From Klebsiella sp. WP3-W18-ESBL-02 (GTDB lineage: Bacteria; Pseudomonadota; Gammaproteobacteria; Enterobacterales; Enterobacteriaceae), in contig NZ_AP021972.1 in the NCBI RefSeq assembly GCF_014168815.1, positions 3,410,001-3,474,000 of the forward strand: 64,000 nucleotides of DNA, given 5' to 3'. The translations under genes and the position numbers were made by a program. The notes below the pieces were generated by a model. The model was not told where the DNA came from. It saw only the letters and a list, made by a program, of their open reading frames with translations, and ran no database searches. Position 1 is the first letter of the stretch. Each line of letters begins with the position of its first letter. Below are positions 8,372 through 15,499 of this stretch, one piece after another.

Positions 8372-9283
8372 ATGATGACCCAAGCCTATTTTAGCGGTGT
8401 CATTCCCCCGGTACCGACCCTATTTAACGCCGACGGTGAATTCGACAGCCAGGCGCAGAGTGTCTTAATTGACCATCTGCTGACAACACCTGTCGATGGC
8501 CTTTTCTTCCTCGGCAGCGCTGGCGAATTTGCCCATATGTCGGAAAATCAACGCCGCGAAGTCACCGAGTTTTGCATTCAGCATGTTGCCGGACGCAAAC
8601 CGGTCCTTATCGGCATCGCCTGCTGCGGCACCCAGGCAACGATTAATGCCGGTCTGCATGCCCAGCACTGTGGCGCAACGGGGGTTGTGGTGGTCAATCC
8701 GTGGTACAACCCGCTCAGCGAACAGAACCTCATTAATCACTACAAAGCGATTGCCCGCGCGCTTGAGCTGCCGATAATGCTCTATAACTTTCCGGCGCTG
8801 ACCGGGCAACCGATCCCGGTAGATGTCATCCGTGAGCTGGCACTAAGCTGCCCTACCATCGTGGGCCTGAAGGACACGGTCGACACGCTCTCGCACATCC
8901 GTGAAACTATCCATGCCGTCAAAAGCGTGCGGCCTGATTTTGCGGTTTTTGCCGGCTACGATGAATACCTGCTGGGAACCTTGATTCTGGGGGGGGACGG
9001 TTGTATTCCTGCCAGCGCTAACTTTGCCCCGGAGCTTACCTGCGGGATCCTCGCGTCCTGGAAGAAAAAGGATTTTGCGACAGCGGTAGAATTACAGCAA
9101 TCACTGTCGTGGATCCCCCCACTCTATAATCTGGACTTACCTTTCTACAATGTCGTTAAATATGCATTGCAGCTTATTGGCCTCGATATCCCCGTGTTCT
9201 CTTTGCCACCTGCTTCACCGCTTACCGAGGAGTGCAAAAGCGAGATAAAAAGTATATTACAGCGCGCTGGCGTACTTAAATAA
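8372..9283 (+). CDS. DHDPS-family 2-keto-3-deoxy-sugar-acid aldolase (YagE-like)
   Basis: This 303-residue protein belongs to the dihydrodipicolinate synthase/N-acetylneuraminate lyase family and is close in pattern to E. coli YagE and YjhH, which cleave 2-keto-3-deoxy-gluconate/pentonate. Visible features are GLFFLGSAGEFAHM, the catalytic tyrosine in MLYNFPALTGQ and the Schiff-base lysine in VGLKDTVDTL. Within this cluster it should cleave 2-keto-3-deoxy-fuconate or an analogue to pyruvate and lactaldehyde. Adjacent ATG codons at 8372 and 8375 both follow AGGAGA; the second has the better spacing. It lies 18 bases after fucO and 7 bases before the mutarotase gene. Confidence 0.85.
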   Translation: MMTQAYFSGVIPPVPTLFNADGEFDSQAQSVLIDHLLTTPVDGLFFLGSAGEFAHMSENQRREVTEFCIQHVAGRKPVLIGIACCGTQATINAGLHAQHCGATGVVVVNPWYNPLSEQNLINHYKAIARALELPIMLYNFPALTGQPIPVDVIRELALSCPTIVGLKDTVDTLSHIRETIHAVKSVRPDFAVFAGYDEYLLGTLILGGDGCIPASANFAPELTCGILASWKKKDFATAVELQQSLSWIPPLYNLDLPFYNVVKYALQLIGLDIPVFSLPPASPLTEECKSEIKSILQRAGVLK

Positions 9284-9290
9284 GGAAGTC

Positions 9291-9626
9291 ATGATGGGAA
9301 AACTACGTCGTTTCGGATGCGTCGTTCGCGTGCGTCCCGAAAAGCTCGATTATTATAAAAAGTTGCATGCCAACCCTTGGCCTGAAGTGAATGAGATGAT
9401 TAAGGTCTGCAATTTACAGAATTTCTCTATTTATCATAAAAACGGTTTTCTGTTTAGCTATCTGGAATATACCGGAGATGACTATCAGGCCGATCAGGCC
9501 AAAATGGCGGCACACCTTAAAACACAGGAATGGTGGCAGGAAACGTCTCCTTGCCAACAGTCGCTGGAAGGTGAACCGGAAGATTCTCTCTGGGTTGAGA
9601 TGGAAGAGGTATACCACCTGGATTAA
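9291..9626 (+). CDS. L-rhamnose/L-fucose mutarotase (RhaM family)
   Basis: This 111-residue protein matches the RhaM (DUF718) family of dimeric alpha-beta barrel mutarotases, which interconvert the anomers of L-rhamnose or L-fucose. Typical features are an N-terminal strand leading to VRVRPEKLDYYKKLHANPWPEV, the IYHKNGFLFSYLEY segment and the C-terminal acidic-tryptophan end DSLWVEMEEVYHLD. Two adjacent ATG codons (9291 and 9294) follow AAGGAAG. It is unrelated in fold to the RbsD-type pyranase at the start of the cluster. Mutarotation gives the dehydrogenase its preferred anomer. The family points to a 6-deoxy-hexose such as L-fucose or L-rhamnose. Confidence 0.88.
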   Translation: MMGKLRRFGCVVRVRPEKLDYYKKLHANPWPEVNEMIKVCNLQNFSIYHKNGFLFSYLEYTGDDYQADQAKMAAHLKTQEWWQETSPCQQSLEGEPEDSLWVEMEEVYHLD

Positions 9627-9690
9627 TCATCCGATGTAACCTTATCGGGCCGCTGACAATAAAAGGCATGGATATATAAATGTCAGCCGG

Positions 9691-9710
9691 GCCCGCTAGG
9701 GCTTTTTAAT
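9691..9710 (+). terminator. weak candidate terminator after mutarotase gene
   Basis: A short GCCC-GCTA-GGGC stem is followed at once by TTTTT in the 163-base gap before the porin gene. The stem is only four or five base pairs, so this is at best a weak or partial terminator that could lower porin expression relative to the upstream genes. Confidence 0.35.
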
Positions 9711-9724
9711 ATCGACCCCGCTGT

Positions 9725-9744
9725 TGCGTAATTTCAATTACGCA
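9725..9744. promoter_or_regulatory. 20-base perfect palindrome upstream of porin gene
   Basis: TGCGTAATT and AATTACGCA flank a TC centre, making a 20-base near-complete palindrome 45 bases before the porin start. It is followed by GGGTTTCTTTTT, so in RNA it could form a 7-bp stem terminator or attenuator. As DNA it is also a plausible regulator site. Neither role can be proved from sequence. Confidence 0.4.
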
Positions 9745-9789
9745 GGGTTTCTTTTTACTTTTGTATTCGATAGCAACCACGAGAATAAT

Positions 9790-11310
9790 ATGAAACTCTT
9801 TTCAGCTAAATTAATTAGCCTTGCGCTCGTTAATGTCCTCACTATTCCCTATGCCATATCCTCTCAACAATTATCAGTTGAAGAACGCCTGAATCAACTG
9901 GAACACCGTTTACAGCAGTCAGAATTTCGCGCTGCGGCCGCCGAACAAGAAAATGTCCAGCTACGCCAGCAGCTGCGGCAGAATATTCAGGACATGGAGA
10001 AAACGCAAAAAATAGCCAAAGATCTCGATCAACGAACCCAAAAAATTGAGAAAAATACGCCGGACGATAACGGCTATTTTGAGCTGCACGGCTATGCCCG
10101 TTCCGGGTTGATGACCTCGCAAAACGCCCGCCATGCGCAGGGGGGGCCATACCTGACCCCCGCGGGACAGACCGGCGGGGCCGTCGGACGCCTGGGCAAT
10201 GAGCCAGACACCTATGTTGAAGTCTACCTGGAGAAAAAACAGCGTCTGGATAACGGTGCCACCACGCGCTTTATGACCATGATTGCGGACCAGCAAAAGA
10301 GCTATAACGACTGGACCGCCGAGTCCAGCACGCTCAACGTGAGCCAGGCGTTTGCGGAGATCGCCTCGCTGCCGAGCTTTACCGGCGCGTTTAAAGACAC
10401 CACGCTCTGGGCCGGGAAACGCGTTGACCGCGATAACTACGAAATTCCCTGGCTGGACTCGAAAATCATGGCACTCAATGGTACCGGCGGCGGCATTTAT
10501 GACATTCGCTGGAGCGACAATGCGCGGAGTAACTTCTCCTTTATTGGCCGTAGTTTCGGCGACGTAGACGTCATCAATAACGACGTCCAGAACTATATTC
10601 TGACCGCCAACAACTACATTGGCCCGGTCCAGATACTTCTCAGCGGTATGGAGGCAAAAGATAACAACGACCGCGAAACGCTGAATGGCATTAAGGTCTT
10701 CAATGCGGCCAGCAGAGGCTATATGGGGCTGCTAGGTTATAAGACAGACAGCTTTTACGGCCTCGCCGCCGGGGAATCCAGAAGCGCACTTTCCGTGGGA
10801 CATGGGCTGGGCGCGGAGGTCAAGAATATCGGTACGGATCCGGCGTTGCTTGCCGAGGCGACCACTGCGCGTTTCGCCAGCTATGGCATCGTAAATCTGG
10901 CGCCTGACTGGGACTTTGCGCCCTCAATCCTGGCGCAATCCAGCCGCAACCGTTACGTCAAAAACGATGACTATCGCTGGCTGACACTTAATGGGCGGTT
11001 GATGCAGAACCTCACCACCAACTTCGTACTGGCGTATGAAGCCACCTGGCAGTATATGGATCTGGATCCCAATGGTTATCAGGACTACCAGAAGGTTCGC
11101 GGCAATTTTTACAAGCTGACGTTTGCGCCAACCTTCCGCGCCGATAATATTTCGCCGTTCTTCAGTCGTCCTGAGATACGCCTTTTTGCCACCTGGATGG
11201 ACTGGGATAAAGCGCTGGATAACTACAGCAAGCACGACACCTTAGGCCAGAAAGATTTCACCGCCGGCGGTGAATGGAGCTTTGGGATACAAATGGAGAC
11301 TTTCTTTTAA
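9790..11310 (+). CDS. LamB/ScrY-type outer-membrane carbohydrate porin
   Basis: This 506-residue protein starts with a signal peptide ending around residue 25, followed by a periplasmic heptad-rich coiled coil (about residues 28-80, rich in Q, E, L and R). A beta-barrel region follows that begins GYFELHGYARSGL and ends with the C-terminal aromatic METFF typical of outer-membrane proteins. The coiled coil before the barrel is a feature of sucrose porin ScrY, and the barrel pattern is maltoporin-like. The ATG at 9790 gives a normal signal peptide; an upstream in-frame start adds 22 residues ahead of it. As the last gene of the catabolic cluster it probably brings the substrate, perhaps as an oligosaccharide or glycoside, across the outer membrane. 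Confidence 0.87.
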   Translation: MKLFSAKLISLALVNVLTIPYAISSQQLSVEERLNQLEHRLQQSEFRAAAAEQENVQLRQQLRQNIQDMEKTQKIAKDLDQRTQKIEKNTPDDNGYFELHGYARSGLMTSQNARHAQGGPYLTPAGQTGGAVGRLGNEPDTYVEVYLEKKQRLDNGATTRFMTMIADQQKSYNDWTAESSTLNVSQAFAEIASLPSFTGAFKDTTLWAGKRVDRDNYEIPWLDSKIMALNGTGGGIYDIRWSDNARSNFSFIGRSFGDVDVINNDVQNYILTANNYIGPVQILLSGMEAKDNNDRETLNGIKVFNAASRGYMGLLGYKTDSFYGLAAGESRSALSVGHGLGAEVKNIGTDPALLAEATTARFASYGIVNLAPDWDFAPSILAQSSRNRYVKNDDYRWLTLNGRLMQNLTTNFVLAYEATWQYMDLDPNGYQDYQKVRGNFYKLTFAPTFRADNISPFFSRPEIRLFATWMDWDKALDNYSKHDTLGQKDFTAGGEWSFGIQMETFF

Positions 11311-11314
11311 CTAA

Positions 11315-11578
11315 GAGACCGGAGCCCAGGCGCTGGATAAGCGTCTGCCGGTACATATCCAGACGGGTAACGGCGGCAAGTTTATCTCAAAAAGTCTGGA
11401 TAAAAGGGGGCATGAGCACGGTGTCACGATGGACTTCTCACTCCACGGAAAGCCGTCATTTATTGAGTCATGTAACAGCAGTTGGCAAGATGCATGCCTG
11501 AACATTCACTGGTTCCTGTCACTGGAAAATGTGCAGGACAATCTCGACAAGTGGCGCAGCGAATATCATCGTAGACTC
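11315..11578 (+). pseudogene. decayed IS3-family transposase (OrfB C-terminal fragment)
   Basis: Translation in this frame gives a stretch matching the C-terminal part of IS3-family OrfB (DDE integrase core): GKFISKSLD, EHGVTMDFSLHGKPS, FIESCNSSWQDACLN, then HWFLSLENVQDNLDKWRSEY. In intact relatives the first motif is a catalytic DNG-EF and a TDNA segment precedes FIES; here the Asp is Gly and TDNA is deleted, so the catalytic core is lost. No start codon, OrfA, N-terminal half or clear terminal repeats are present. The fragment abuts the porin stop codon, marking old mobile-element activity at the edge of the accessory cluster. The frame stays open to about 11821, but similarity stops near 11578. 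Confidence 0.75.
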
Positions 11579-11858
11579 GTCTCATGGATCACCAGACACG
11601 TCGTCTCTCTTAAAATAAGAGGTAACCTTAGACCAATGTTTAACTCCAATCAGAATAATAAGATGGTTGAAGTGTTATCAGGAGCTGAGCGTCATCGACG
11701 CCGTATACCGCTAGGAAATTCCCTTTCAGGGAGATGGACGGGTTCAGGATTCAGAGTTCACCGCGCACCATCCCCACTTTCAAATGAAATAAATTTGTGC
11801 TTTAGCTCACATTGTAATTAAATTGTTTCTGGCCGAAGTTACCCCAGGAGCATCCCGC
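11579..11858. other. gap between IS remnant and supH
   Basis: About 280 bases without a recognisable gene. The IS3 reading frame continues without similarity, and the last 100 bases become AT-rich ahead of the ybiV start, where a promoter for that gene would be expected. No strong hairpin or repeat was seen. Confidence 0.4.
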
Positions 11859-12668
11859 ATGACCGTTAAAGTTATCGTCACTGATATGGACGGAACTTTT
11901 CTTAATGACGCCAAGACCTACGACCGTTCGCGGTTTCTGGCGCAGTTTGAACAGCTTCAACAGCGTGGCATTGAATTCGTTGTCGCCAGCGGCAACCAGT
12001 ACTATCAATTAATTACCTTTTTCCCGGAAATTCGCGACTGCATCTCCTATGTCGCCGAAAACGGCGCGCTGGTATACGAGCACGGGCAGCAGCTTTTCCA
12101 CGGCGAGCTGACGCGTCATGAGTACCAGGCGGTGCTTGGCGAACTGTTAAAAGACCCGCAGATGCACTTTGTCGCCTGCGGCCTGGAAAGCGCCTATATC
12201 AGCGACCGTGCGCCGCAAGCGCTGGTTGAGCTCATGTCAAAACACTACTATCGCCTCCAGCGCGTGGCCGACTTCCACGCCGTTGACGACAAAATTTTTA
12301 AGTTCTCGCTCAATCTACCGGACAGCGATATTCCCGAGCTGGTCGATAAGCTGCACGTCTCTCTCGACGGTATTATGAAGCCGGTTACCAGCGGCTTTGG
12401 CTTCGTCGATCTGATTATTCCGGGGCTGCATAAAGCCAACGGCATCAGCCGCCTGCTGAAGCGCTGGCAGTGCTCCCCGCAGCAATGCGTGGCCATCGGC
12501 GACAGCGGTAACGATGCGGAAATGCTCAAGCTGGTAAAATATGCCTTTGCGATGGATAACGCCGTCGACAGCATAAAAGCGATTGCTGGCTATCGTACCG
12601 ATGACAATAACCACGACGGCGCGCTGAACGTGATCCAGGCCGTGCTGGACGGCAATGCCCCCTTCTGA
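11859..12668 (+). CDS. ybiV: HAD-superfamily sugar phosphatase YbiV/SupH
   Basis: This 269-residue Cof-type HAD phosphatase closely matches E. coli YbiV (SupH), which dephosphorylates sugar phosphates such as fructose 1-phosphate and ribose 5-phosphate. The nucleophile motif VTDMDGTFLND lies at the N-terminus, the threonine/serine motif is in VVASGNQYY, and the last catalytic acid motif is GDSGNDAEML. A C2-type cap lies between. The ATG at 11859 has AGGAG eight bases upstream and matches the E. coli start; an in-frame upstream start would add 12 residues. In E. coli this gene also follows ybiU, so it marks the conserved backbone resuming after the accessory cluster. Confidence 0.95.
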   Translation: MTVKVIVTDMDGTFLNDAKTYDRSRFLAQFEQLQQRGIEFVVASGNQYYQLITFFPEIRDCISYVAENGALVYEHGQQLFHGELTRHEYQAVLGELLKDPQMHFVACGLESAYISDRAPQALVELMSKHYYRLQRVADFHAVDDKIFKFSLNLPDSDIPELVDKLHVSLDGIMKPVTSGFGFVDLIIPGLHKANGISRLLKRWQCSPQQCVAIGDSGNDAEMLKLVKYAFAMDNAVDSIKAIAGYRTDDNNHDGALNVIQAVLDGNAPF

Positions 12669-12680
12669 TTTTCTCCCTTT

Positions 12681-12757
12681 GTAGGCCTTATAAGGCGAAG
12701 CCGCCATCAGGCACCATCGTGCACAGTGCCGGATGGCGGCTTCGCCTTATCCGGCCG
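12681..12757. repeat. REP/BIME pair
   Basis: Two inverted palindromic units, GTAGGCCTTATAAGGCG at the left and GCCTTATCCGGCC at the right, with shared GCCGCCATC/GATGGCGGC parts, form a typical enterobacterial REP (BIME) element between ybiV and ybiU. Such elements stabilise mRNA ends and bind gyrase or IHF. Confidence 0.85.
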
Positions 12758-12865
12758 ACTCGCCCGGTCACACCCTCTAAAATTTAAACTTGCATTAACT
12801 TATTTTTAACTTAAAGTATCACCTGTAATGCATTTTACTTTCGAACGAAAGATTGCGAGGTTGAT

Positions 12866-14131
12866 ATGACGGTTACCTTTACCCACGAAACGCTCCCTGC
12901 CGATCCCACGTCGGCCATTCGTCAGATGAAGCAGACGCTGCGCGCGCAGATTGGCGACGTGCAGGCCGTCTTCGACCGCCTGAGTGCCACAATTGAGGCC
13001 CGGGTAGCGGAAATTAACGCATTGAAGGCGCAGGGACAGCCGGTGTGGCCAATAATCCCCTTTGAGACGCTGGCGGCCGGGAAAATCAGCGAAGCCACGC
13101 GCGCCGAGGTGAAACGCCGCGGCTGTGCGGTGATCAAAGGTCATTTCCCGCGCGAACGGGCGCTGGCCTGGGATCGTTCGATGCTCGACTATCTCGACCT
13201 CAACCGTTTTGACAACGTCTACAAAGGGCCTGGTGACACCTTCTTCGGCTCGCTCGATGCTTCACGCCCGGAAATCTACCCGATCTACTGGTCACAGGCG
13301 CAAATGCAGGCGCGCCAGAGCGAAGAGATGGCGCTGGCACAGTCGTTCCTTAACCGCCTGTGGCAGGTAGAAAGCGAGGGTAAGCAGTGGTTTAACCCGG
13401 ATATCAGCGTTATCTACCCGGACCGTATTCGCCGCCGCCCGCCGGGCACCACGTCGAAAGGTTTGGGCGCGCACACCGACTCCGGCGCGCTGGAGCGCTG
13501 GCTGCTGCCAGCCTATCAGCAGGTGTTTGCTAACGTGTTTAACGGCAACGTCGAGCAGTACGATCCGTGGAACGCGGCGTACCGTACCGATGTAGAAGAG
13601 TATACCGTTGATAACACCACCAAATGCTCGGTGTTCCGCACCTTCCAGGGCTGGACGGCGCTGTCGGATATGATTCCTGACCAGGGTCTGCTGCACGTGG
13701 TGCCGATTCCCGAAGCGATGGCTTATGTGCTACTGCGCCCGCTGCTTGATGACGTTCCGGAAGATGAACTGTGCGGCGTTGCGCCGGGGAAAGTACTGCC
13801 AATCTCGGAGAAGTGGCACCCGCTGTTAATCAGCGCGCTGACCGCCATTCCCGCCATTGAGGCCGGGGATTCAGTATGGTGGCACTGCGACGTGATTCAC
13901 TCGGTGGTACCGGTCGACAACCAGCAAGGCTGGGGTAACGTGATGTATATTCCGGCAGCACCGATGTGCGCGAAAAACCTCGCCTACGCCCACAAGGTGA
14001 AGGCAGCGCTGGAGCGTGGTGCCTCGCCGGGCGACTTCCCGCGCGAAGACTACGAGGCCGGGTGGCAGGGACGCTTTACCCTCGCCGATCTCAATGTTTA
14101 CGGTAAACGCGCGCTCGGCATCGACGTCTGA
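12866..14131 (+). CDS. ybiU: DUF1479 protein YbiU
   Basis: This protein has 421 residues, the same length as E. coli YbiU, and belongs to the DUF1479 family, which has a double-stranded beta-helix fold resembling iron/2-oxoglutarate-dependent oxygenases. Candidate metal ligands are visible in LGAHTDSG and in the distal WWHCDVIHSV segment, with an arginine-poor C-terminus. The biochemical reaction is not established. The start at 12866 follows GCGAGGTTGAT and a TTAACTTAAAG-rich promoter region. Its last 34 bases overlap the convergent LacI-type gene. It is a conserved backbone gene. Confidence 0.92.
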   Translation: MTVTFTHETLPADPTSAIRQMKQTLRAQIGDVQAVFDRLSATIEARVAEINALKAQGQPVWPIIPFETLAAGKISEATRAEVKRRGCAVIKGHFPRERALAWDRSMLDYLDLNRFDNVYKGPGDTFFGSLDASRPEIYPIYWSQAQMQARQSEEMALAQSFLNRLWQVESEGKQWFNPDISVIYPDRIRRRPPGTTSKGLGAHTDSGALERWLLPAYQQVFANVFNGNVEQYDPWNAAYRTDVEEYTVDNTTKCSVFRTFQGWTALSDMIPDQGLLHVVPIPEAMAYVLLRPLLDDVPEDELCGVAPGKVLPISEKWHPLLISALTAIPAIEAGDSVWWHCDVIHSVVPVDNQQGWGNVMYIPAAPMCAKNLAYAHKVKAALERGASPGDFPREDYEAGWQGRFTLADLNVYGKRALGIDV

Positions 14132-15201
14132 TTGTCGTACAACCCTTCCCGTTCTACAGCGGTGTGTCCTTTACCGGGGCGCACCCGCCGTACCGACTCG
14201 CGCACCGCCAGACGGCCGTGCAGCAGTAACGAGCCCATCGGCGCGTCCGGGCGAATCAGCCGCTGCTGAAGCATCTGCACCGCTTCAACGCCCAGCTCAT
14301 CGCGCGGCACATGCACCGCCGTCAGCGGGACATCTTCAATCGCCGCCAGGTTAAAACCGTCAATGCTCATGACCGAAACATCCTGCGGCACCCGCAGTCC
14401 GCGCTGGCGCAGCGCGTTGATGGTCCCCGCCGCCATAAAATCGCCGCCGACCAGAAACGCCGTCGGTAGCGGACGGTTACCCCGGGCATCCAGCCACGCC
14501 CCCACCTTTTCCTCGGCTCCTTTGGCGCTGAAGCTGCTGATATTCAGCAGGTCGCGCTCATGCTGAAACGTCAGATTATGCGCCCGCCACGACTCTTTAA
14601 TCCCCGCCAGCCGCTGCTCCATGGTGTAGCGGCGCAGGCACATCACGTTCATGACCTCACGGTGGCCCATCTCGAACAGGTATCGGGCGGCAAAAGCGCC
14701 GATCATCCGGTGATCCGGGGCGACGGCGGGCAAGCGCATACGTTCGTCGCGACAGTTGATCAGCACGCAGGGCTTGGCGAGATCGGCGGCCAGATCGTGA
14801 ATATGCGGGGAGTCGATACCAAGCAGGATCGCCGCCTGCGTTTCCGGTTCGTTCATGCGCGAAAGAAACAGCGCCGGATCGCTATCGTTCTCATCCAGCG
14901 GACAGTAACGCAGGCGAACCTCATGCGGCGACAGCGCCTTGCTGATGCTCTGGATCACACGGTAGTAAAAGATGTCGGACCGCTCGTCAAACGCACGCGG
15001 CGGCGCGAACACAATCAGGCTATTTAGCAGCATTCTGCCTGCCGCCATCCCGTCCATTACCCCCAGATCCCGTGCGCAGGCCAGCACCTGCTCACGGGCG
15101 CGGGCGCTGGTGTTGGCTTTACCGGCCAGCACCCGCGACACGGTACTGGCCGACAGCCCCGTTCGCGCGGCGATTTCGGCAATTTTCAGCTTCTTTTCCA
15201 T
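14098..15201 (-). CDS. LacI-family transcriptional regulator
   Basis: This 367-residue repressor begins MEKKLKIAEIAARTGLSAST, a canonical LacI-type helix-turn-helix with hinge segment SRVLAGKAN, followed by a periplasmic-binding-protein-like sugar sensor domain (about residues 60-335) ending in an extended tail. The ATG at 15201 places the helix-turn-helix at residue 6 as usual; longer upstream starts would put 71 residues in front of it. It is transcribed divergently from an MFS transporter and GH31 glycosidase gene pair, which it most likely controls. Its tail overlaps ybiU by 34 bases. The inducer is probably the alpha-glycoside or its product. Confidence 0.9.
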   Translation of the reverse strand: MEKKLKIAEIAARTGLSASTVSRVLAGKANTSARAREQVLACARDLGVMDGMAAGRMLLNSLIVFAPPRAFDERSDIFYYRVIQSISKALSPHEVRLRYCPLDENDSDPALFLSRMNEPETQAAILLGIDSPHIHDLAADLAKPCVLINCRDERMRLPAVAPDHRMIGAFAARYLFEMGHREVMNVMCLRRYTMEQRLAGIKESWRAHNLTFQHERDLLNISSFSAKGAEEKVGAWLDARGNRPLPTAFLVGGDFMAAGTINALRQRGLRVPQDVSVMSIDGFNLAAIEDVPLTAVHVPRDELGVEAVQMLQQRLIRPDAPMGSLLLHGRLAVRESVRRVRPGKGHTAVEREGLYDNQTSMPSARLP

Positions 15202-15499
15202 TTTGTGATCCGCCTCTAATTCGCAAATGAAAGAATTTTCATGACTGAAAATCCTGATGCCGCATGGGCTGAAATACTTATGTGCAATGTATATCAGCCT
15301 GTTATGAAAAAACGTGCACAAAACCCGCTTTCCCCGGATTTTTTTGTCTCTTAAGGTGAATTGGTAGAACAACTTCCATACAAGAACGGTGGAAGTCAAA
15401 AACAACAAAAGCAATAACGATCAAAACCTTAAAAAAGTGGTGTAACAGCTTCCCACATAGTTGCCGCACCGTTCCCTACATCATCCTGTGGAGATCCCT
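15202..15499. promoter_or_regulatory. divergent control region of lacI-type gene and MFS/GH31 genes
   Basis: This 298-base AT-rich gap separates divergent genes. Two inverted repeats are visible: ATTTTCA-TGAC-TGAAAAT at 15235-15252, 34 bases from the regulator start, and ACTTCCA-N11-TGGAAGT at 15372-15396 on the transporter side. Either could be an operator, but neither has the central CG common in LacI-family operators, so assignment is tentative. Promoter elements were not resolved. Confidence 0.4.

Noticed and set aside
11429..11821. A 130-codon frame that could be read as an intact gene
   Set aside because: Only the first 50 codons have similarity, to the middle of an IS3 transposase; the rest is read-through, so it is a remnant rather than a gene.
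12681..12757. Regular palindromic repeats that might suggest a CRISPR array
   Set aside because: These are single inverted REP pairs scattered between genes, without the repeated unit-spacer pattern of CRISPR; the same holds for the copies near 24901, 39605, 42323 and 50803.
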